A stretch of DNA of 64,000 nucleotides. It comes from Kappaphycus alvarezii. Lineage: Eukaryota; Rhodophyta; Florideophyceae; Gigartinales; Solieriaceae. The stretch covers positions 558,001 to 622,000 of the forward strand of contig NADL03000753.1 of the NCBI GenBank assembly GCA_002205965.3, given 5' to 3'. Positions 18,901 through 33,900 of this stretch are shown piece after piece (position 1 is the first letter of the stretch; each line of letters starts with the position of its first letter). The position numbers were made by a program, and so were the translations under genes. The notes below the pieces were generated by a model. The model was not told where the DNA came from, did no database searches, and saw only the letters and a program-made list of their open reading frames with translations.

Positions 18901-21900
18901 CCGGGAAACACTGCATCGATACTATAGTATAAAGGAAACTATTATAAGTCGCGCGCTTACAGCGATCTTTGACGTCTAAATTGATAAAAAATTCGGCGCT
19001 GTAAGTATTTAAAAGCAAAACTAAAACGTACAGCAGACTCACCGCCGTCATGAACCTAGGAGCAGCACAGTTGAAAATCACAGATTCCCTTCCGAAGGAA
19101 GAAATAAACCAGGGTTCACCGCGTGTCGGTTTACCCCAACGGGTAGCAGCTTTTCAAACTTCTCTGACTCGTCTCGAAACCTATTTATATCTGCACATTC
19201 AATGCTTTCATTGGGAATCTACAAATGCAACCGTTGTCGCAACCCAAGGTTGGCCCGTATCTCCCACTTCAACTCCCTCCTGCTTGTCCCTCCGACTCTC
19301 CAAAATTTCTGCACAGTTTATTACTCTACCAGACGGTAATAGAGCATCAGCTCTTGCCGATCTCACTGAATTCGACTCTAAAATTCCCGTTACAGACGAT
19401 ATTTGATCATCTCTGCAGCACATGGCAGAAAAAATGATACTACTACATCATAACCAGCGAGTCGCTTCCACGGTTCAGCATGAAGGAGAATCATGGAAAA
19501 GTGGGGATAGGGACAGGCAAAGAGGAGGAAGATGTATGTCCGTGATAGGTGAATAGAGGAATAGGGATCACGTTGAAGGCGACAAAAAATGTCGAGCACG
19601 CCGATATTGTCGCGAAAACCGTGATCCAGCAGCAGGATGGAAAACCAAAATAGTCCCTTCTGTTGTTATGATGATGTAAAATGACTTCAAAAAAGATTTG
19701 TTGTGCTAATGGTAGGTGTTCTACGTTCTACGCTCTTTCAACTGCGAGAAGGTTTAAAGTCGAACTATAAGCTCGAGATTTCCACCACAGCAGACTTGTG
19801 AGTTCAATGTTCTATACTGAGAAGTATTGATTGAGTGCATGAATTGGTTGAATGCCACGTCTTCATTTAAGTAATGAGAAGGAGCTTGGGAACTTACAGA
19901 TGTATTATGTGTACACTTTCTTTGCTTTTTTTGTTGTATCGAGCCAATTGCCTTGTGTTAGCGCATGCCGCTTAAATACTTCATGTGTAATATGATATAA
20001 AGATTAAATGTAGGAAATTGAGAATTATTCTACGACATGTACAATATTTTATCCCATCAGGTACCGGAGACGTCGGGAATCGTGTCTGGGCAACACAGCG
20101 TAATTTCGTTTTGATTATGAATCAGTTTAAGAGCAACTCTTGCGAGACCCGCCGAAATATTTTTATTGATCTGAACAATGTGATTTTCACTTTTGACGAA
20201 GATCTAGATCTATTCGGGTCTAGATCGCGAACACAGACAAATATTAAACGAGATGCTATAAAATTGGACAAGGAGGGGGGGACGGGAACTACGGCAGCTT
20301 TCGTGGGAAAGGAGATGCACATTCGTAAGTTGGGAGTCATGTTCAAACCCAGCACCGGGGTAGCTGTTAAATGTTGTGGTCCAAGTGGCTAGGTATGTTC
20401 AAATACTATTTCTCTAGCTGTTACTATCTAAAAGGGGACAAAGAGACAATAGCTTAATCAAATGTCAGCCAAATAATAAATATTAAATTTTGAATGAGCA
20501 AGGTCGATTTTCGGGTCAATGAAATGCGTTCACTCGCAAACAATGTCAGGTTCAAGTTGGGGCCGGGTGTTCTGGAATGCATTTTCCATAGGCCACTCTG
20601 ATTAGTATACAGTACCAATATCAATGGTAGCCGAAAGTAGAGAGATAAACACTTAATTTTGAGCGCAGTATCTGCTGATAGGAGTGGATTGGTTTTTACA
20701 CAAAAAAATAGATCAGGAAAAGGTCACTCATATCAGCTCTTCCAGTGGTAGTGCTGTACTAGTGCTAATTAAACTAGACACAAAACCGAACTTGACTCAG
20801 TAACGAATCATCAGTAGAATCAAAGGGGCCACACGCACAAAGCTGCACCAAGCAAGTCTCCCTGGTGCCTTTTTGAAAGAAGAAATCCGGGACTTCGCAT
20901 ACACGCACAATTACACACGCGAACCTTCCAAAGATTAATATCATTACTAGCTTTAGCAAGGACTATGAGTATCGTTCCTGTACCACTTTGCACTAGACAG
21001 ATACGGAAAAAGGTTCAAAAGGCTTGATTCTGCGCGTACTAGCAAAATGGACAATTGCCCTTTTGCCACGCGTCACCTCTGCGGTGAGGATGATCGAGAA
21101 TTTTTGTCGTCATCATGAAGCCAGAGTGTTACCTAGCCAGGCGTTCTTTTGACTTCTCCTCCTACCTTTCCGATAAGAAAACCACGAAAAGCGCCGCAGC
21201 CTCCAGTAATGCCACTGTCTCCACTTCTTTGGCACCTACCGCTTTTTATGCCAGAACCTTTCTCTGTGCACACTCAGAAATTGACAAGCTTACCTAACCT
21301 TTAAATTATTATTCCAAACCCACAGGCATCCAGGTTTCCTTTAATGTAACATAACCCTTAATTTTGACTTTGCCAATTTGGAATCTGAACACAATATAGA
21401 ATGAATTTCAGAGAAAAAATCGCCGCTTTCACATATCTCATTCCACAAACGGTGATATATCGTTACAAGGGCAATAGAACAAGCCAAAGAAAGGAAAGAA
21501 AATACATTTTTGTCTTTTGCGGTTATCTCACTGGCCCCGCACTTTTTGTAACCCACTACCCACCTCTAACCCCACCATCGACAAAGCCACCGAGAGCTTC
21601 CTCTTAGATATGGCCGCTACATATTATTTGTTTCTCAATAACTTCTGCATTAAGTTAAACTTCATCAAGTAGCCCTGCGTATTTACCAAACGGGTACACA
21701 TCAGTTAAAACCTTCTCCTCGGTAAGTCCTGCAAAGTGACATATGCGAGCATCCATCTGCTTCTCAAGAACTAATATATTAGCCAATACACTGGACATTA
21801 ATTTTTTCAGTGTATTTCTTTCCGTATTAATGTGTCTGAATACCCTTTGAGTCTATTGTGGTTTTCTGGAAAACTTTAGGGAATATCAAATTTATCTTCC

Positions 21901-21990
21901 AATAGTAAAACTCTCAAACATTTATCCTGTTTTCAAGGGGTAGTTAAATGTACCAACATCCTAAATTTCAACCGATGCTCCGAAGAACCA
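16000..21990. other. Gene-free transition into AT-rich DNA
   Basis: No protein, RNA gene or intact element recognised. The longest open frames (19050-19406 plus, 118 codons; 20018-20392 plus, 124 codons) have no recognisable motif, and their neighbourhoods are full of stops. A few stretches (17825-18010, 18110-18430) are less AT-rich and look like remnants of former insertions, but I cannot name them. A TACTG-type copy is present near 18600. Confidence 0.5.
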
Positions 21991-24900
21991 AACCTCATCC
22001 AGCTACGTCTCCCCGAATTTATCTTATTCATTTCCCTAGCAATCGAATATCTCCTTATTACCGCGTGTAGTACCTAGTTCTCACATCCCTCTACATAGAA
22101 TACAACAACTGAGTCGAACGGATCTGCTCTCCAAAAATACTGCAGTTCGAAAGCTAAATTAATACCCTCCGAATCTATCAAACTCTCCTAATTGAGCAAT
22201 CTGAACCATTTAATCCAAGCTACCCGTATGGCATATTGAAACCCTTGCCATAAAAAGAGCGCGGATGGATATAAATATTACTGTCTCACGTCTTTCAAAC
22301 CATACCACTCATATTGCGACTCACTGCAACATTCTATACTTTGGGAGCTATAATAAACCCCATACTTTACCAGACCAAACTTCGCGTTCTACTTGAAAAG
22401 TTCTGATGACGGAGGGCACAGCCTGACAGCGCGCCAATGGCTTCTCATGAAGAACATTCTTCGATACGTTAAAGCCATTAAAAAACATGGCATTATGAAT
22501 ACTCCTCAAACAATTACGGAAACTAAGACGCCACGGGAATAAATTTAGCTACTTGCAGCCAATTTAGCTTTTATTCTCATCACTACGACCAAAAATCGAT
22601 ATCGGGACACGTTCACCTACACACCGGCAGTCCAGTAGCCTGTTTTCATTCAATAAATCTATCACACTCCTCTTTTCTACGAATCAGAAATTTTCACTGC
22701 CACAAGTGTCATACAAGCGAAAATACTGTGAAATCCTAGTCTTCGCTGGTTACATCTTCTGCTACCGCTAAAGTTTCAGTCTATTCTGGAAACCAAGCCT
22801 TTCATCAGCATTGTTGCCAATATAGCCCAAAACATACGACGCAAAAACAATGGATCCAAGCACCGTTTACATGCTTCCCTTTCGAAATCAGTTATGTGTG
22901 ATATATCTGTGCTCTTAAAAATTCCATGCTTGCTAAAATATTCATCGAGCCTCTACCATGAGTCCTCTTCCAAAACTTCCACTAAGCTTTCAAAATCCCT
23001 TATTCATCACTCGCCTCTCCTCCCCTTTTAGGGACGATTCGTGCCATCAGTAAACCTATTCTTACTAGAATTTATTCTTCCTCAATCGGGAGCTCATTTC
23101 CAGGAAATTTTCTCATCAATATTTGATCAAGATATTTGAAATACTCTGCTAGGACGAATGGTATAGCAGGAAATTCCAGCTACCAGCAGATTCTGTTTAT
23201 GATCGCATACACAGTATAGAAAGCTGCAGAGCTTTTTTCTTGTCTCTTCCAAAGAATTAATGAATCAATTTCAAATATTTAATCTAGGAGAAAAACAAAA
23301 AAAGTTTTTAATAGACAAAAAAACTAAAATAAAGAAATCCTAAAAATAAGGCAGTCGTCCACATACTTTAGTTAATTTTATTTTCCCGCTTTACTGCTTG
23401 TTTTGACTATATATTTTGTTATCTCTTTACACCGTAATCGAGACTGCTGAAAATGAATTTCCAATAATAAAGCAATATCGATTTGGCTGATGAAAATGTA
23501 CAGTCTAAAACATTGACCAAGAAGCTTGGATATGAAGCAATGTCATCTTCAGAGTCGGCTGTAACGTGATACTTATCATCTATTGATATTAAATTCTTCT
23601 TTTCTCCAATCTGGCGGCGGATTCTTTAAGGAAAACTCTATGAAGACCGAACATTTTCTTAGAGGCAGAGTAATGAAAATTAGAAAATGGTCACAATAAT
23701 CACTTTTTCGGCTAAAGTTTAGTCAATTGAGGTTATTTTGCGTTCTTTTACGACTATATTCTCATGAAAGGTATAAAAGTATGCTCCATTTTTTTAGGGT
23801 GGCGGTAATATCGTAAATTCATGTATCTGTAAACAACAGAGGGGAAAATAATGTAAAACTGCGAGTAATTTATAATTTTAAACAGAAATCTCTTTCTTAC
23901 CATTATCGACACCTCTCATTTCCCCACTAGATAGGGTCCCCTGTCTTTGAGTTTCACTACAAAAGAAATGGTGCACAGAGTTCAGACTCCTAAGGGCATC
24001 ATTCTGTTCGAAATGAGATGGATGCCAATGAATATTTTATTTCTTGGGGAAACGCAACAAAGTATTTTGTCGTTTCATAAATAATGTTACAAGTTAACAC
24101 GAGCAACATCGCCGAAAGAGATAAAAAATCGGCCTGTTCCGCTTTTGAGATGACTTTCCATGTCAACTTCATTTTACTATTCGCTGCTATGCAATAACGC
24201 TGCTGAGTAATACTTCTCACAGAAGCCCTCCTGAAGAGATTAATTGAATTTACGAGTGGATATATTTCTACGTCACGTCGACTCGTCCCATAATTTAAAC
24301 GACATGGCAATGGTATAGAATTTTTATGGGTATTTTGCTCGAGCTGTGCGGAAAAGTTACATTTTCCAATCCTGGTATTAAACAGGTGAATTTTTGGTGA
24401 CGTGAGTACAGAAATTTCAGAGTCTCAGTTTGAGACATATGAAAAGCAATTATCATAGAAAAATGTAGGAGTTTCTCCAAATTTTAGTCTGAATGACACA
24501 AGAAGCATTCCTAAAAAGTTGCGTATCGATATATACCGCAATGAAGAAATCAGGGCGTGTAAAAATCGTAAATAAAAACCTGTGTAGGTTTTCTTAGATT
24601 CTAGTTGTTATGAGAATCCTTTTTGTTTCCCAAGTAAGTTCATCTCCTTATTCAGCTTTACAATAGATAAAAAAGTCTTGATGAAGAAAAATAAGTATTT
24701 TTCCGCTTTTCTGTACACTAGCTCTCCGCACCAAGCATTGAAGACTAGATTTTATGAATTCCAGAAACTTGGAATTGACGTTCGCCGATTCCGTAAGTTT
24801 TTTATGGAAAATGTTAAAATTTTCAGTTTCTGCCCTTTCCTCGGCTCTCACTAATCTGATTTGTAGATTTATTTTCATAATTAGTCAAATAAACTCACCG

Positions 24901-27900
24901 TATTGTAATCTATTATCCCGTTCTGTTATTTTTATATTATCTTGCGTATTTTATACTTCAAGCTTTGTAATTATTGAAAGATTCATTAAGTTTTGAGCAC
25001 TAAAGCCCCATTCTTGTAATTAGAATCAAAAGTGCTCGTTTCGACAGCCTTTTACCTTAACTGTTGGGGAGGATATTTATGAAAGAGTAGATAGGCAAAA
25101 AGAGAAGAAGCAAAAGGTTAACCAGGAAGCAAAAGATACTTCCAGCATGATGCGCAGCACCAAATTAAATCCCATCAATGATCTACAAAGAAATTACAGG
25201 CAACTATCGTCTTCCTTACTGAACAACTATATCAGCTGAAAAAGCTTACCGAAGCGATCCTTATTAATTAAAGTAATCAACGCAGGTAACGGCTATTCAT
25301 AACAGTTATTTCCTGGAATATGCCGCGATAATTGTGAAATATAAAGCAGAGGAAAATATTGTAGCGCGAGGGCGGAAGGGTCGACCAAGTAGCTCAAATA
25401 ATCTTTCGACAGCAAGAGAATCACTGAAAATAGAATAAAATGTTATTCAAAAAGAGAGAGAAAAGGAAAGCAGGAAGTCTTCGAAACTGATAAGAGAACT
25501 GAAGCTTGGAGAAACTTGGGTGCAATTATCGATGACCTGGCCCAATCAGCAATAAAATCCATTATTTATTGACTTTGTCGATATGTGGTCAGGTACGTAT
25601 CTATTGCTAGTATTAATAATGTGAAATGCGTTTTAGGCGGCATTTCTTCACTGTATTGTTTTCCTTAAATCTTTATTGAGATGATCTGGGTGTGTAGCAC
25701 CCTGCGTAGTTCTGAATGTGCAGTAAAAGTCGTCTCGGGTGCTAGCCAATATTGGCTGGAATGTTTTTTACAGCTTCACAGCGCGAAATCTTGTGCAAAG
25801 TAATTTCGGTTACGTTATAGCATGAACTATTCTTATGATTCACGTTACCTTGTGCCTTATCGTATCACCCCTGATTTTTCAGCCCAACTTTAACTTTTTG
25901 CCATTCTTAATCATTGCTTTCGATTTCAATTCTCTACCGTTCGTTTTTTTTGCTCCAAAGGGGAATTCTAAACCAATAGTCTATACAAGAACTTTTAAAA
26001 TGTTACGGCAGTGTAACTGAAGGGAGTTTACTGATAGAAAAATGAGGTAACCAGTCGATTTTACCCATTAAAGCTGCAGACGCTAAAAGAGAGTGTATAT
26101 ACATTTTCCTCTTTTAGAATCCCCAAAATATGATACCCGTATATTTCCCATGGGCCTAGTTCCGTTTCCAGCGCCGATTATTCTATTATTATCGTGTATA
26201 ATTGCGTTAAACCCTACAAGTTTGTTTTGAGTTATGGGTGGATGAAATTTATTTATGTTTGTCCAAAAAACTCGTAGAGACTGAGGCTGCTGTAGTATTG
26301 GACTCTTTCATTGTTCTGATAGCGGTCAATATCGCGTCAAAACTAGATTTCCATTTGGTATAAATAAGCAAAATAGCGACCTGTATAATTGATTAAGCGG
26401 TTTTTCTGCAACCCCTCACTTACAAATTGTAGTCTCCAACTCTGTGATGTGATAAAACTTTGACTCAAAATCTTTTCGCTTTTCAATCATCACTTCTTTT
26501 TATATATTTAACTAATTACTGGTCTCTCTGTCAGCATAGCGTTTACAGAATTTCGGGATGAAATGTTGATTAAGGTCCTCATTTCATCCGGAAATTTGAA
26601 GTGCTTCTGTACTACTTTCTAAGTTTCATCGCCAAATGCCGCCATCAATATATCTGTTGCTTTTCTCATTTTTTCAAAGCTCTTTTGGGCATTTAGAAAC
26701 TCATCACTAGGAGTACTACATTAAGATTTCTTAGGCTGTAGCTCAGAAGCCATAACTACGGAGAAGCACTCTTTAGTTTCAAGTATAGCCTCCATGATAG
26801 CCCCCAATATGAGAAAATTTTAATTTGGCTCGTCCCTAAGATTGTTAACGACCAACCGGTCTTTCTTTGCATATTTCATACCAGGAAAAATCTTCTATTG
26901 GGTTTAAAATTTTCCTTTCGCTAAAATGCTTTAGTTATTGTTTTTAGTCAGCAAAATTGAAAGTGAGAAAGAATTATTTAGTTTTATCAATAATCTGAGT
27001 TCTGTAAAGTTATTTATGTCGTAGTTTTAATTTCTTATGTGTAAGAATCCAAATAGTGCACCAGCACGACTGTTTAAGAACGAAACGCGAATACGCTTTG
27101 AACCCACGAATTAAACTGTACCGGACTCATTACGTTCTAAAATAAGTTCGCAATGATTTGACTATTTTACTATGTGTCTATTTGAGAATATCAAACGTTG
27201 ACATAAATTTTTCTGAATAATATTAAAATATAATTACAATTAAGTCATGAGTCTCCATGAGTACGTAGTAACAATGAATAAAATAACGCAAATTTTCATT
27301 ACATAATTCACTAAATAAAACACTGGAGGAGTTCTTAAGCACTTCATTACGACCCACTCATCATGTTTAATGGTAAATTATGTGCAGAGGCGGAAGGTGT
27401 CGGTCGCTAGAAAATGGCGCGTAATGTAAATGCTACACGCAAAATTAATTCATGGTAAGGGTGGGATATTCACCATATTATTGCAAGCCCCGGGCGAATA
27501 AAACTGTAAAATTAAATACCTACATGTGCTTTCCTCCGGATTCTTCGGTGAATTACCAGTCGACGGAACTTACAGTTCTTTACGTATGTGTGCCCATGCC
27601 AGTTCACAGTTGTGAGTTTTCATTACTTGTAACAACTCTATCATAGCCTCACATCCGCTGCTAAATTATCGGCCAATAAAAACGCTCTAAGCGATCGCAA
27701 GCATAAATTCCTGCAAACAATGGCTGCTGTTATCTTGTGGAGCAGAACGTAAAGTTACAGCGTAGTCGCGGCGCCTCGATAATGCATCCATACTGTTCTC
27801 TGAGTTTTTGTATTTTATCTTTCGGAAGACAATGGAAGTTTACTGCAGCAGGGAAAATGCATTTTAAAATGCGTGGCGAAGCGCAAATATCTGCAAACAG

Positions 27901-30900
27901 CATAAACACTTCGCTATATGTTAAGATAAATGAATTGAACAAAAAAGATCAATACTAAATTTAATGATTATTCCTTTTGATATCTATGATCTATTATCCG
28001 AGCCTTATCTTACAGAAGTATCGTATAAGGATGCCGAGTGTTAGTTAAAAGTAGAAAATTAAATTGTTATCATTTACGCGATAATGGAATACTCAACAAG
28101 TTTCGGGGCAGGTTTCAATAATAAATCAGCTGCGGATTGGAAATTATACACATAATTTAATATATGGAAACTTTGCTTCAAATCATTGCCCTGGAAGCAT
28201 ACAGGTAGAGAATCCTTGACAAAGTTGCAGCAGATTTTATTTAACAAATGCTTAAATTCGAGAATTCCAAACGCATAAAAAAGAGACACTGCTCCTTTAA
28301 GGTATAAAATATCAGGATACCAAAACTAGTCTGATTTTCGTGACTTTGAATGTATTCCGTGTATTTCATCATAGATATATGAAATTTTATAATAGATAAA
28401 AAATTTTGAAATGTATTCAATGTATTTCAGGAACAGTTGTCGTCTTCATTAATACATTTCGATGTCTACTACAACAGATGATTCTTCGTAAAATTATTTT
28501 GCACATCTTTTTTTTTTATCGCTACATGAAACACTTTAGTAGCCTCTTATAAGCGCCAAAATTGTATTCAATTTCCGCGTTCCTATACAAGACCAAAATA
28601 CTCAATAATTATTAACATACTCTCACCTGCATTAACAGTTCATAAATTTGCGCCACAACAAAGAATCTTTGAAGCCCTTGGTTTTATTTTTGACAGCTTG
28701 AAATTCATTATATTATTTTATCCGATTGAGGAAAGGTCAAATAATTTTTAGGATATTAAACCATTCAAGATGTCACCAAAAATATCTTCTTTCAAAATAT
28801 TCAATTGAAGTCCTTATTTTGTTGAAAGTAAAGATTTGAATAAATCAAGTAAATATATATAGAAAATCATTTCTAATAAAAATCTTCTCCAAGATAATTA
28901 TTAGAAATTATGTTACAACATTTCTAATATTTAAGTAAATGATTACTGAAAATATGGATTATGAGGCGAAATCTTGCTTAAATGCTGGAAAAAGTACTAA
29001 TACTTGAAATTCTTCGCTTAAATTTAGAACTAATCCCATAAAAGAGGAGGTAAATGGTTCCTTTACTGGATTACAGGTTCAATATTAACCCATGAGCGAA
29101 TTATTATTTATCGAAAGAACTGAACAATTTATTTCTTGTACTTGCCCTTGTGATATTGTCATTTTTGATCTTATCCTTGTATCCATTCTTTTCAAGGGGA
29201 TAACTTGGAACTGATCTGAGCAATTTTAAAAATTTTTTGATTCTACTGATTCTCTTTTAAGCATTTTGCGTTCTATTCTTCAAATTTCCATACCATATTC
29301 AGAGCTTTTTAATGCATACGTGTAATGTATCAATCTATTTCAACTTCCCCCGTTCTTGTATAATTTTTCAAAGAAATACACGGCATTAATTCTTAGAGGT
29401 GGAATGAATTTTTGACATCATTTTTTGCAGTAGCATCTCTGCGGTTGTAAATACCTCCAAGATTCAATAGCTCTTGATAATTTGAAATTGTTCTCCCCTT
29501 CTTTCGGTAAGTTGTGGTCCAATTACAGAGAAAAGGTTTCTGGAAAATGTTTTTTATGTAGTATTAGAGATTAATAAACTATGCTCTTTTTATCTAATGG
29601 TGTTTAGCGAGAGTCATTTGCTCAGAGACATAAACATTTTAAGTTTTTCATGATCAATTGTGAACTCCAAATGGAAATGAAAATTATTTGGATGGGAGGT
29701 GTATTTTGACAATTATGTATGGTAATATCATGCTTGGAAATGATTTCTTTATCTTTTGAAGCTAAAATTTCACTCAAGAGACAGAACTTTTTTCTGTAAA
29801 AACAGAGTTAAACAAGTGAAGATTCCAAATATTTAAACTTTTGATATTCTTAAAAGTTTGGTGCAATATTTTTCATCTATTATTATGCTCAAGAACCAAA
29901 TCAAAGAAATGATATTTCAGTGCTAATAGTAAATTTCATTGTATTAAAGGTAATTTGAATTACACGTCACGGCCATGGACAAAAATTAGTAACAATACAA
30001 TTATAACTGTTTCAAGAAGTAGATACTTTCAAAGAATGTTTATATATTTTGTAAATTTTGTAATTAACAGGGTTTTTCTCGTAATTTTCACGGTTAAAGG
30101 ATTTTTCTAAGATAAAATTGGAAATTTAGTATTGATAATAAGCTTTTTTAACAATATTGGCCTATTGTAATGTTCTTCGGGTTATAACTCGCTGTTTTTA
30201 GGTTTCATTTTAATATTTCATCGTCTTGTTCTTCTAGCTCTAAACTGAAAAGGATAGAATTTAAATGCACAAACATCTCTGAAATTATTTATTATCTTTC
30301 ATCTGCGGCATGAATAGTTCAATCTGGGGGAAGTGCTCATCTAAATTTTAGAAACTGAGAGCGAATATGTATTTGTTAGTTTAAAATTCCGTCTGCAATA
30401 ATCCCAGCAATCTCAAAATATCTGTATCTGAAGTATTAAATGCTTTCACGAATAGATTAACTTCCTGAAAATAAACATGAAAAATGTAAGACATAGATAT
30501 TTTGATTGAAATTTCGATAATTTCAGGTCATTAAAATTCAGAACAGAACTTTTGTTTTTATTCAAAATCATCAATAAACCCCAAATTTTTACCTGAGGTA
30601 GCGTTTGTTGATTTATTTCATAAAAACTAGTGCATTAAGTAGAATAAATATGCACCTAGTAACAGCAAAAATGTAAATCCTTACAGTTCAGGAAAGTTTT
30701 ATGCCCTTGGGGCTTAAAATTTTACGAGTACTTTAGAGTATAAAATGTTTGACTTGTAAAGCACAATTTTAACATTCCTACTGTCTAATAATTTTATTAT
30801 TGCAAATAATTATCCAATCTGCACATGTGTTGTTAGAAAAAAGTTTAAAAAAGCATAGCTTTACGTTATACAAGGGCCATCAATCCAAGTGCGAGCTGGT

Positions 30901-33900
30901 TACTTACTCAAGACACAACTTAGTGGACAATTTTTTGTCAAAAAATTAAATTCTTTTCTTGTTTATGTGCCCTTCCAACACGCTATCAAGTGCGGGGGAT
31001 TTGGTCTGCTCATTTTTATTTATAGGCGAGTGTAATGTGAGCTCATCATTTCTTCATTTTAACGTTTCAGCTGTCGGATGTAGTATTCTGGATCTTTATA
31101 TGTCTTCTCAAGTAAAAGAGACGTCTCATTCGCCGCCCAGTACCTATCCGCGAATGCAATGTACTCATATGGGTCATAATTCGCCCTTATATTTGACAAA
31201 AATCTTTATCGTACTAATATTCACTGTAACTGCCGCTATTTTTAAAAAATTTGGCGTGTAAATATTTACTAAAAACAAAAATTAAGATTACAGTATGTTT
31301 TTGCTTACTAGCTTCATCCCTACAGTACATAGCTGCGATTTTACCATCTACGTACAGGTCCTAAAAGGATAAAATATAGGGAGTGGTTCGTACCTCAGCA
31401 TCTTTAGAAATATCGAAATGTTTTTTTGATCGAGATTAATACTCTTTGCGGTACATTTTAGTGCAAGAACTTACAGAAAAATACTTTTTAATAAAAAATT
31501 AGGCCGCAAATTTGTCCTTACATGAGAAAAATTGTCCAATAGACACTGGGGATATCCCATTGGGGGTCAGAAAAGCAATAAATAAACCATCTGCTCTAGC
31601 AATTGCGCTCGACTGCGGCCAAATATCTTGTTTTGATAAGAAGCAATGAAATGACCGCGTTTATGAGCTCTGTATGCAGTAAGCGACGAAATAATACCAG
31701 CTTTGATATTGTAGAAGGTCGGGATCGCCTCGGATGAAATAACTGGCTTATCGGAGGAAATTCGTCACATGCTTAAGCAAAGTGTCCTTGAAGGTTTGAG
31801 TAAGAGAGGTGGATGAGTATCAATTGACGGGTTTGCGCCAAGGGTACAGGATACTACCACTTTTGGAGGAACTCAAAATGCAGTAAAGGTCTATATCTCA
31901 AATATTGAACTGTCACTCCATCTTGAAGATAGGCAGTATCTTCAAGATAAACGAAATTTCTATCTTGAAGATAGACAATTTAGAAGATAAACAATTTAAA
32001 ATATTCTATTCAATTTTATATTTATATTTACTCATGAATTTATGTTTGTATTTTCATATGCATATGCATTTTCGTTTACATTTACATACTTGTACATACT
32101 AAATATATTCAAATATCAACGTTTGACCTTGTGATTGTATTCTCATATGCAACATATGAAACCGTTAATTTCTGGTTTATAAAAAATTTGCATTCCGATA
32201 TCCCAAAAGTACGATGAAGATTTCCAAAAATTTTGAGAAATACATGTATTTCATTGATAATTGATAAAATAATATTTTAAACAAGAAAATCCCTAATGTA
32301 AATATTTTACTGTACCATTATATTATTTTCTGAAATTTTGGCCAAACTTTGTTAGTAATCACGCGAATATGAAACCATTGCATTATCAATACGGATACTA
32401 TCACACTGGGAACCTATTTTTCTAATTTTTAAGTCTTGACAAATTTCTACTATCGATTTAATCCAAACCCACCAGAAATTCGACATTCTAGTTGGAAAAA
32501 ACTGTTGAATACGAAAGAACATACATTAGTATAGTTGCAGGAGTAGCGAAAAGCTACTTTCCCCAAACTGCAAAAGTATTTTATAATTGAACCTATTTCA
32601 ACTTTTGTGAACTGAGAAACTTTATTCGGTTTCAATGTCCATTAAAATTCTAAATCGATGGTTTGCATATTATTTGTTTTAAGTCGCTATTTGGACACTT
32701 CATGTTAGTTTTCAATTTTGTCTGTTTACTCATGTCAAATTCTTTGATTCTCAATCCTTTAATAATATTATACACCTTCTTCAGTTCACAATTCCCGTTG
32801 AACTAATTTAATTCATCTGAAGACAGAGAAAGGAACTTTAATGATGAGCAGATGAAATTTTTTGAAAATATTTTTGAAAATTCATAAAACAACGTTTACA
32901 GATACAAAATTCAATAAATCATGTACTTCACGAAAATCCAGCCAATGGGGATCAAATTCAGATAAAGATCCATACTTCAAATATTAAATTTTAGGAAACG
33001 AAAAGAAAGTCTTTTGCACTTACCAACGAGTTTGTTTGCAAAGGATAACTTTCTCAGTCAAAAGTAGAGTTTATTTAGATAGACACTCAGTTTAATTCTT
33101 TTTCGCTTCAATTTTCTATCTAGAATTTTACTTTCATTATCACATTCATATGTCTTTCATAAGCATACTCAAGATCTTTTTATTGTAAGACCAGTTTTAT
33201 AGTTCAAGAAATCATTTAGATTAACTTTTATGTCACATTTTGCAATCTATTCAACATTTAGATATTTCGAGGGTAACGTATTAATTTAGAGTCAAAATAT
33301 AGAAATTGAATTCACAGTCACTTTACGAGAGACTTTTTACGCAACATTAACCATTAACTCAAGGATCCTTGGAACGATTTTGGCACAGGTCCTAAATTAA
33401 TATCTGTAACGCCGTGGGTCTAGGTTCCAGTTCATATGGGGCGATTATAATTCTAGTGAGACGTTTGTGGTCCAGACTTGTGATTCCCAATATTTGTAGC
33501 AGATTGAGATATAAAGTTACTCTTCTATTTGTTTGATTTTTTGTTTATGAATTCCTGTTTTGATACTGAAATTTTTGCTCAGCAAAAATGCAATGAAGTA
33601 ACCGCTAAGATGGGATACAAATAAAGGACCGAGAGTAATGAATAAGCTTGAATACAGTAAATTTAATGTTTATTCTTCCCTTTGGAGCCTCTTTCAGGGC
33701 TGTATACACCATTTTCGTTTCAAATCCGTAGTCGAATCTGGCCAAACCCGATTGGACAGCAATTTAGATTGGATAAACTAGATCCACTTAAATCGTATCC
33801 ATTCAATCATTTTTAGTGCACGGTTTTCATTTTTTACATTTTCTAGATACGTAGCACTCAAATCACCGATACATGAATACTAAAATTTTGTATGTTAATT

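Noticed and set aside
19050-19406. 118-codon frame as a gene
   Set aside because: Three overlapping frames are equally open, no motif is seen, and it is flanked by AT-rich non-coding DNA.
31919-31990. Possible CRISPR-like or short tandem array
   Set aside because: Only three short units with unequal spacing and no unique spacers; this is eukaryotic DNA.
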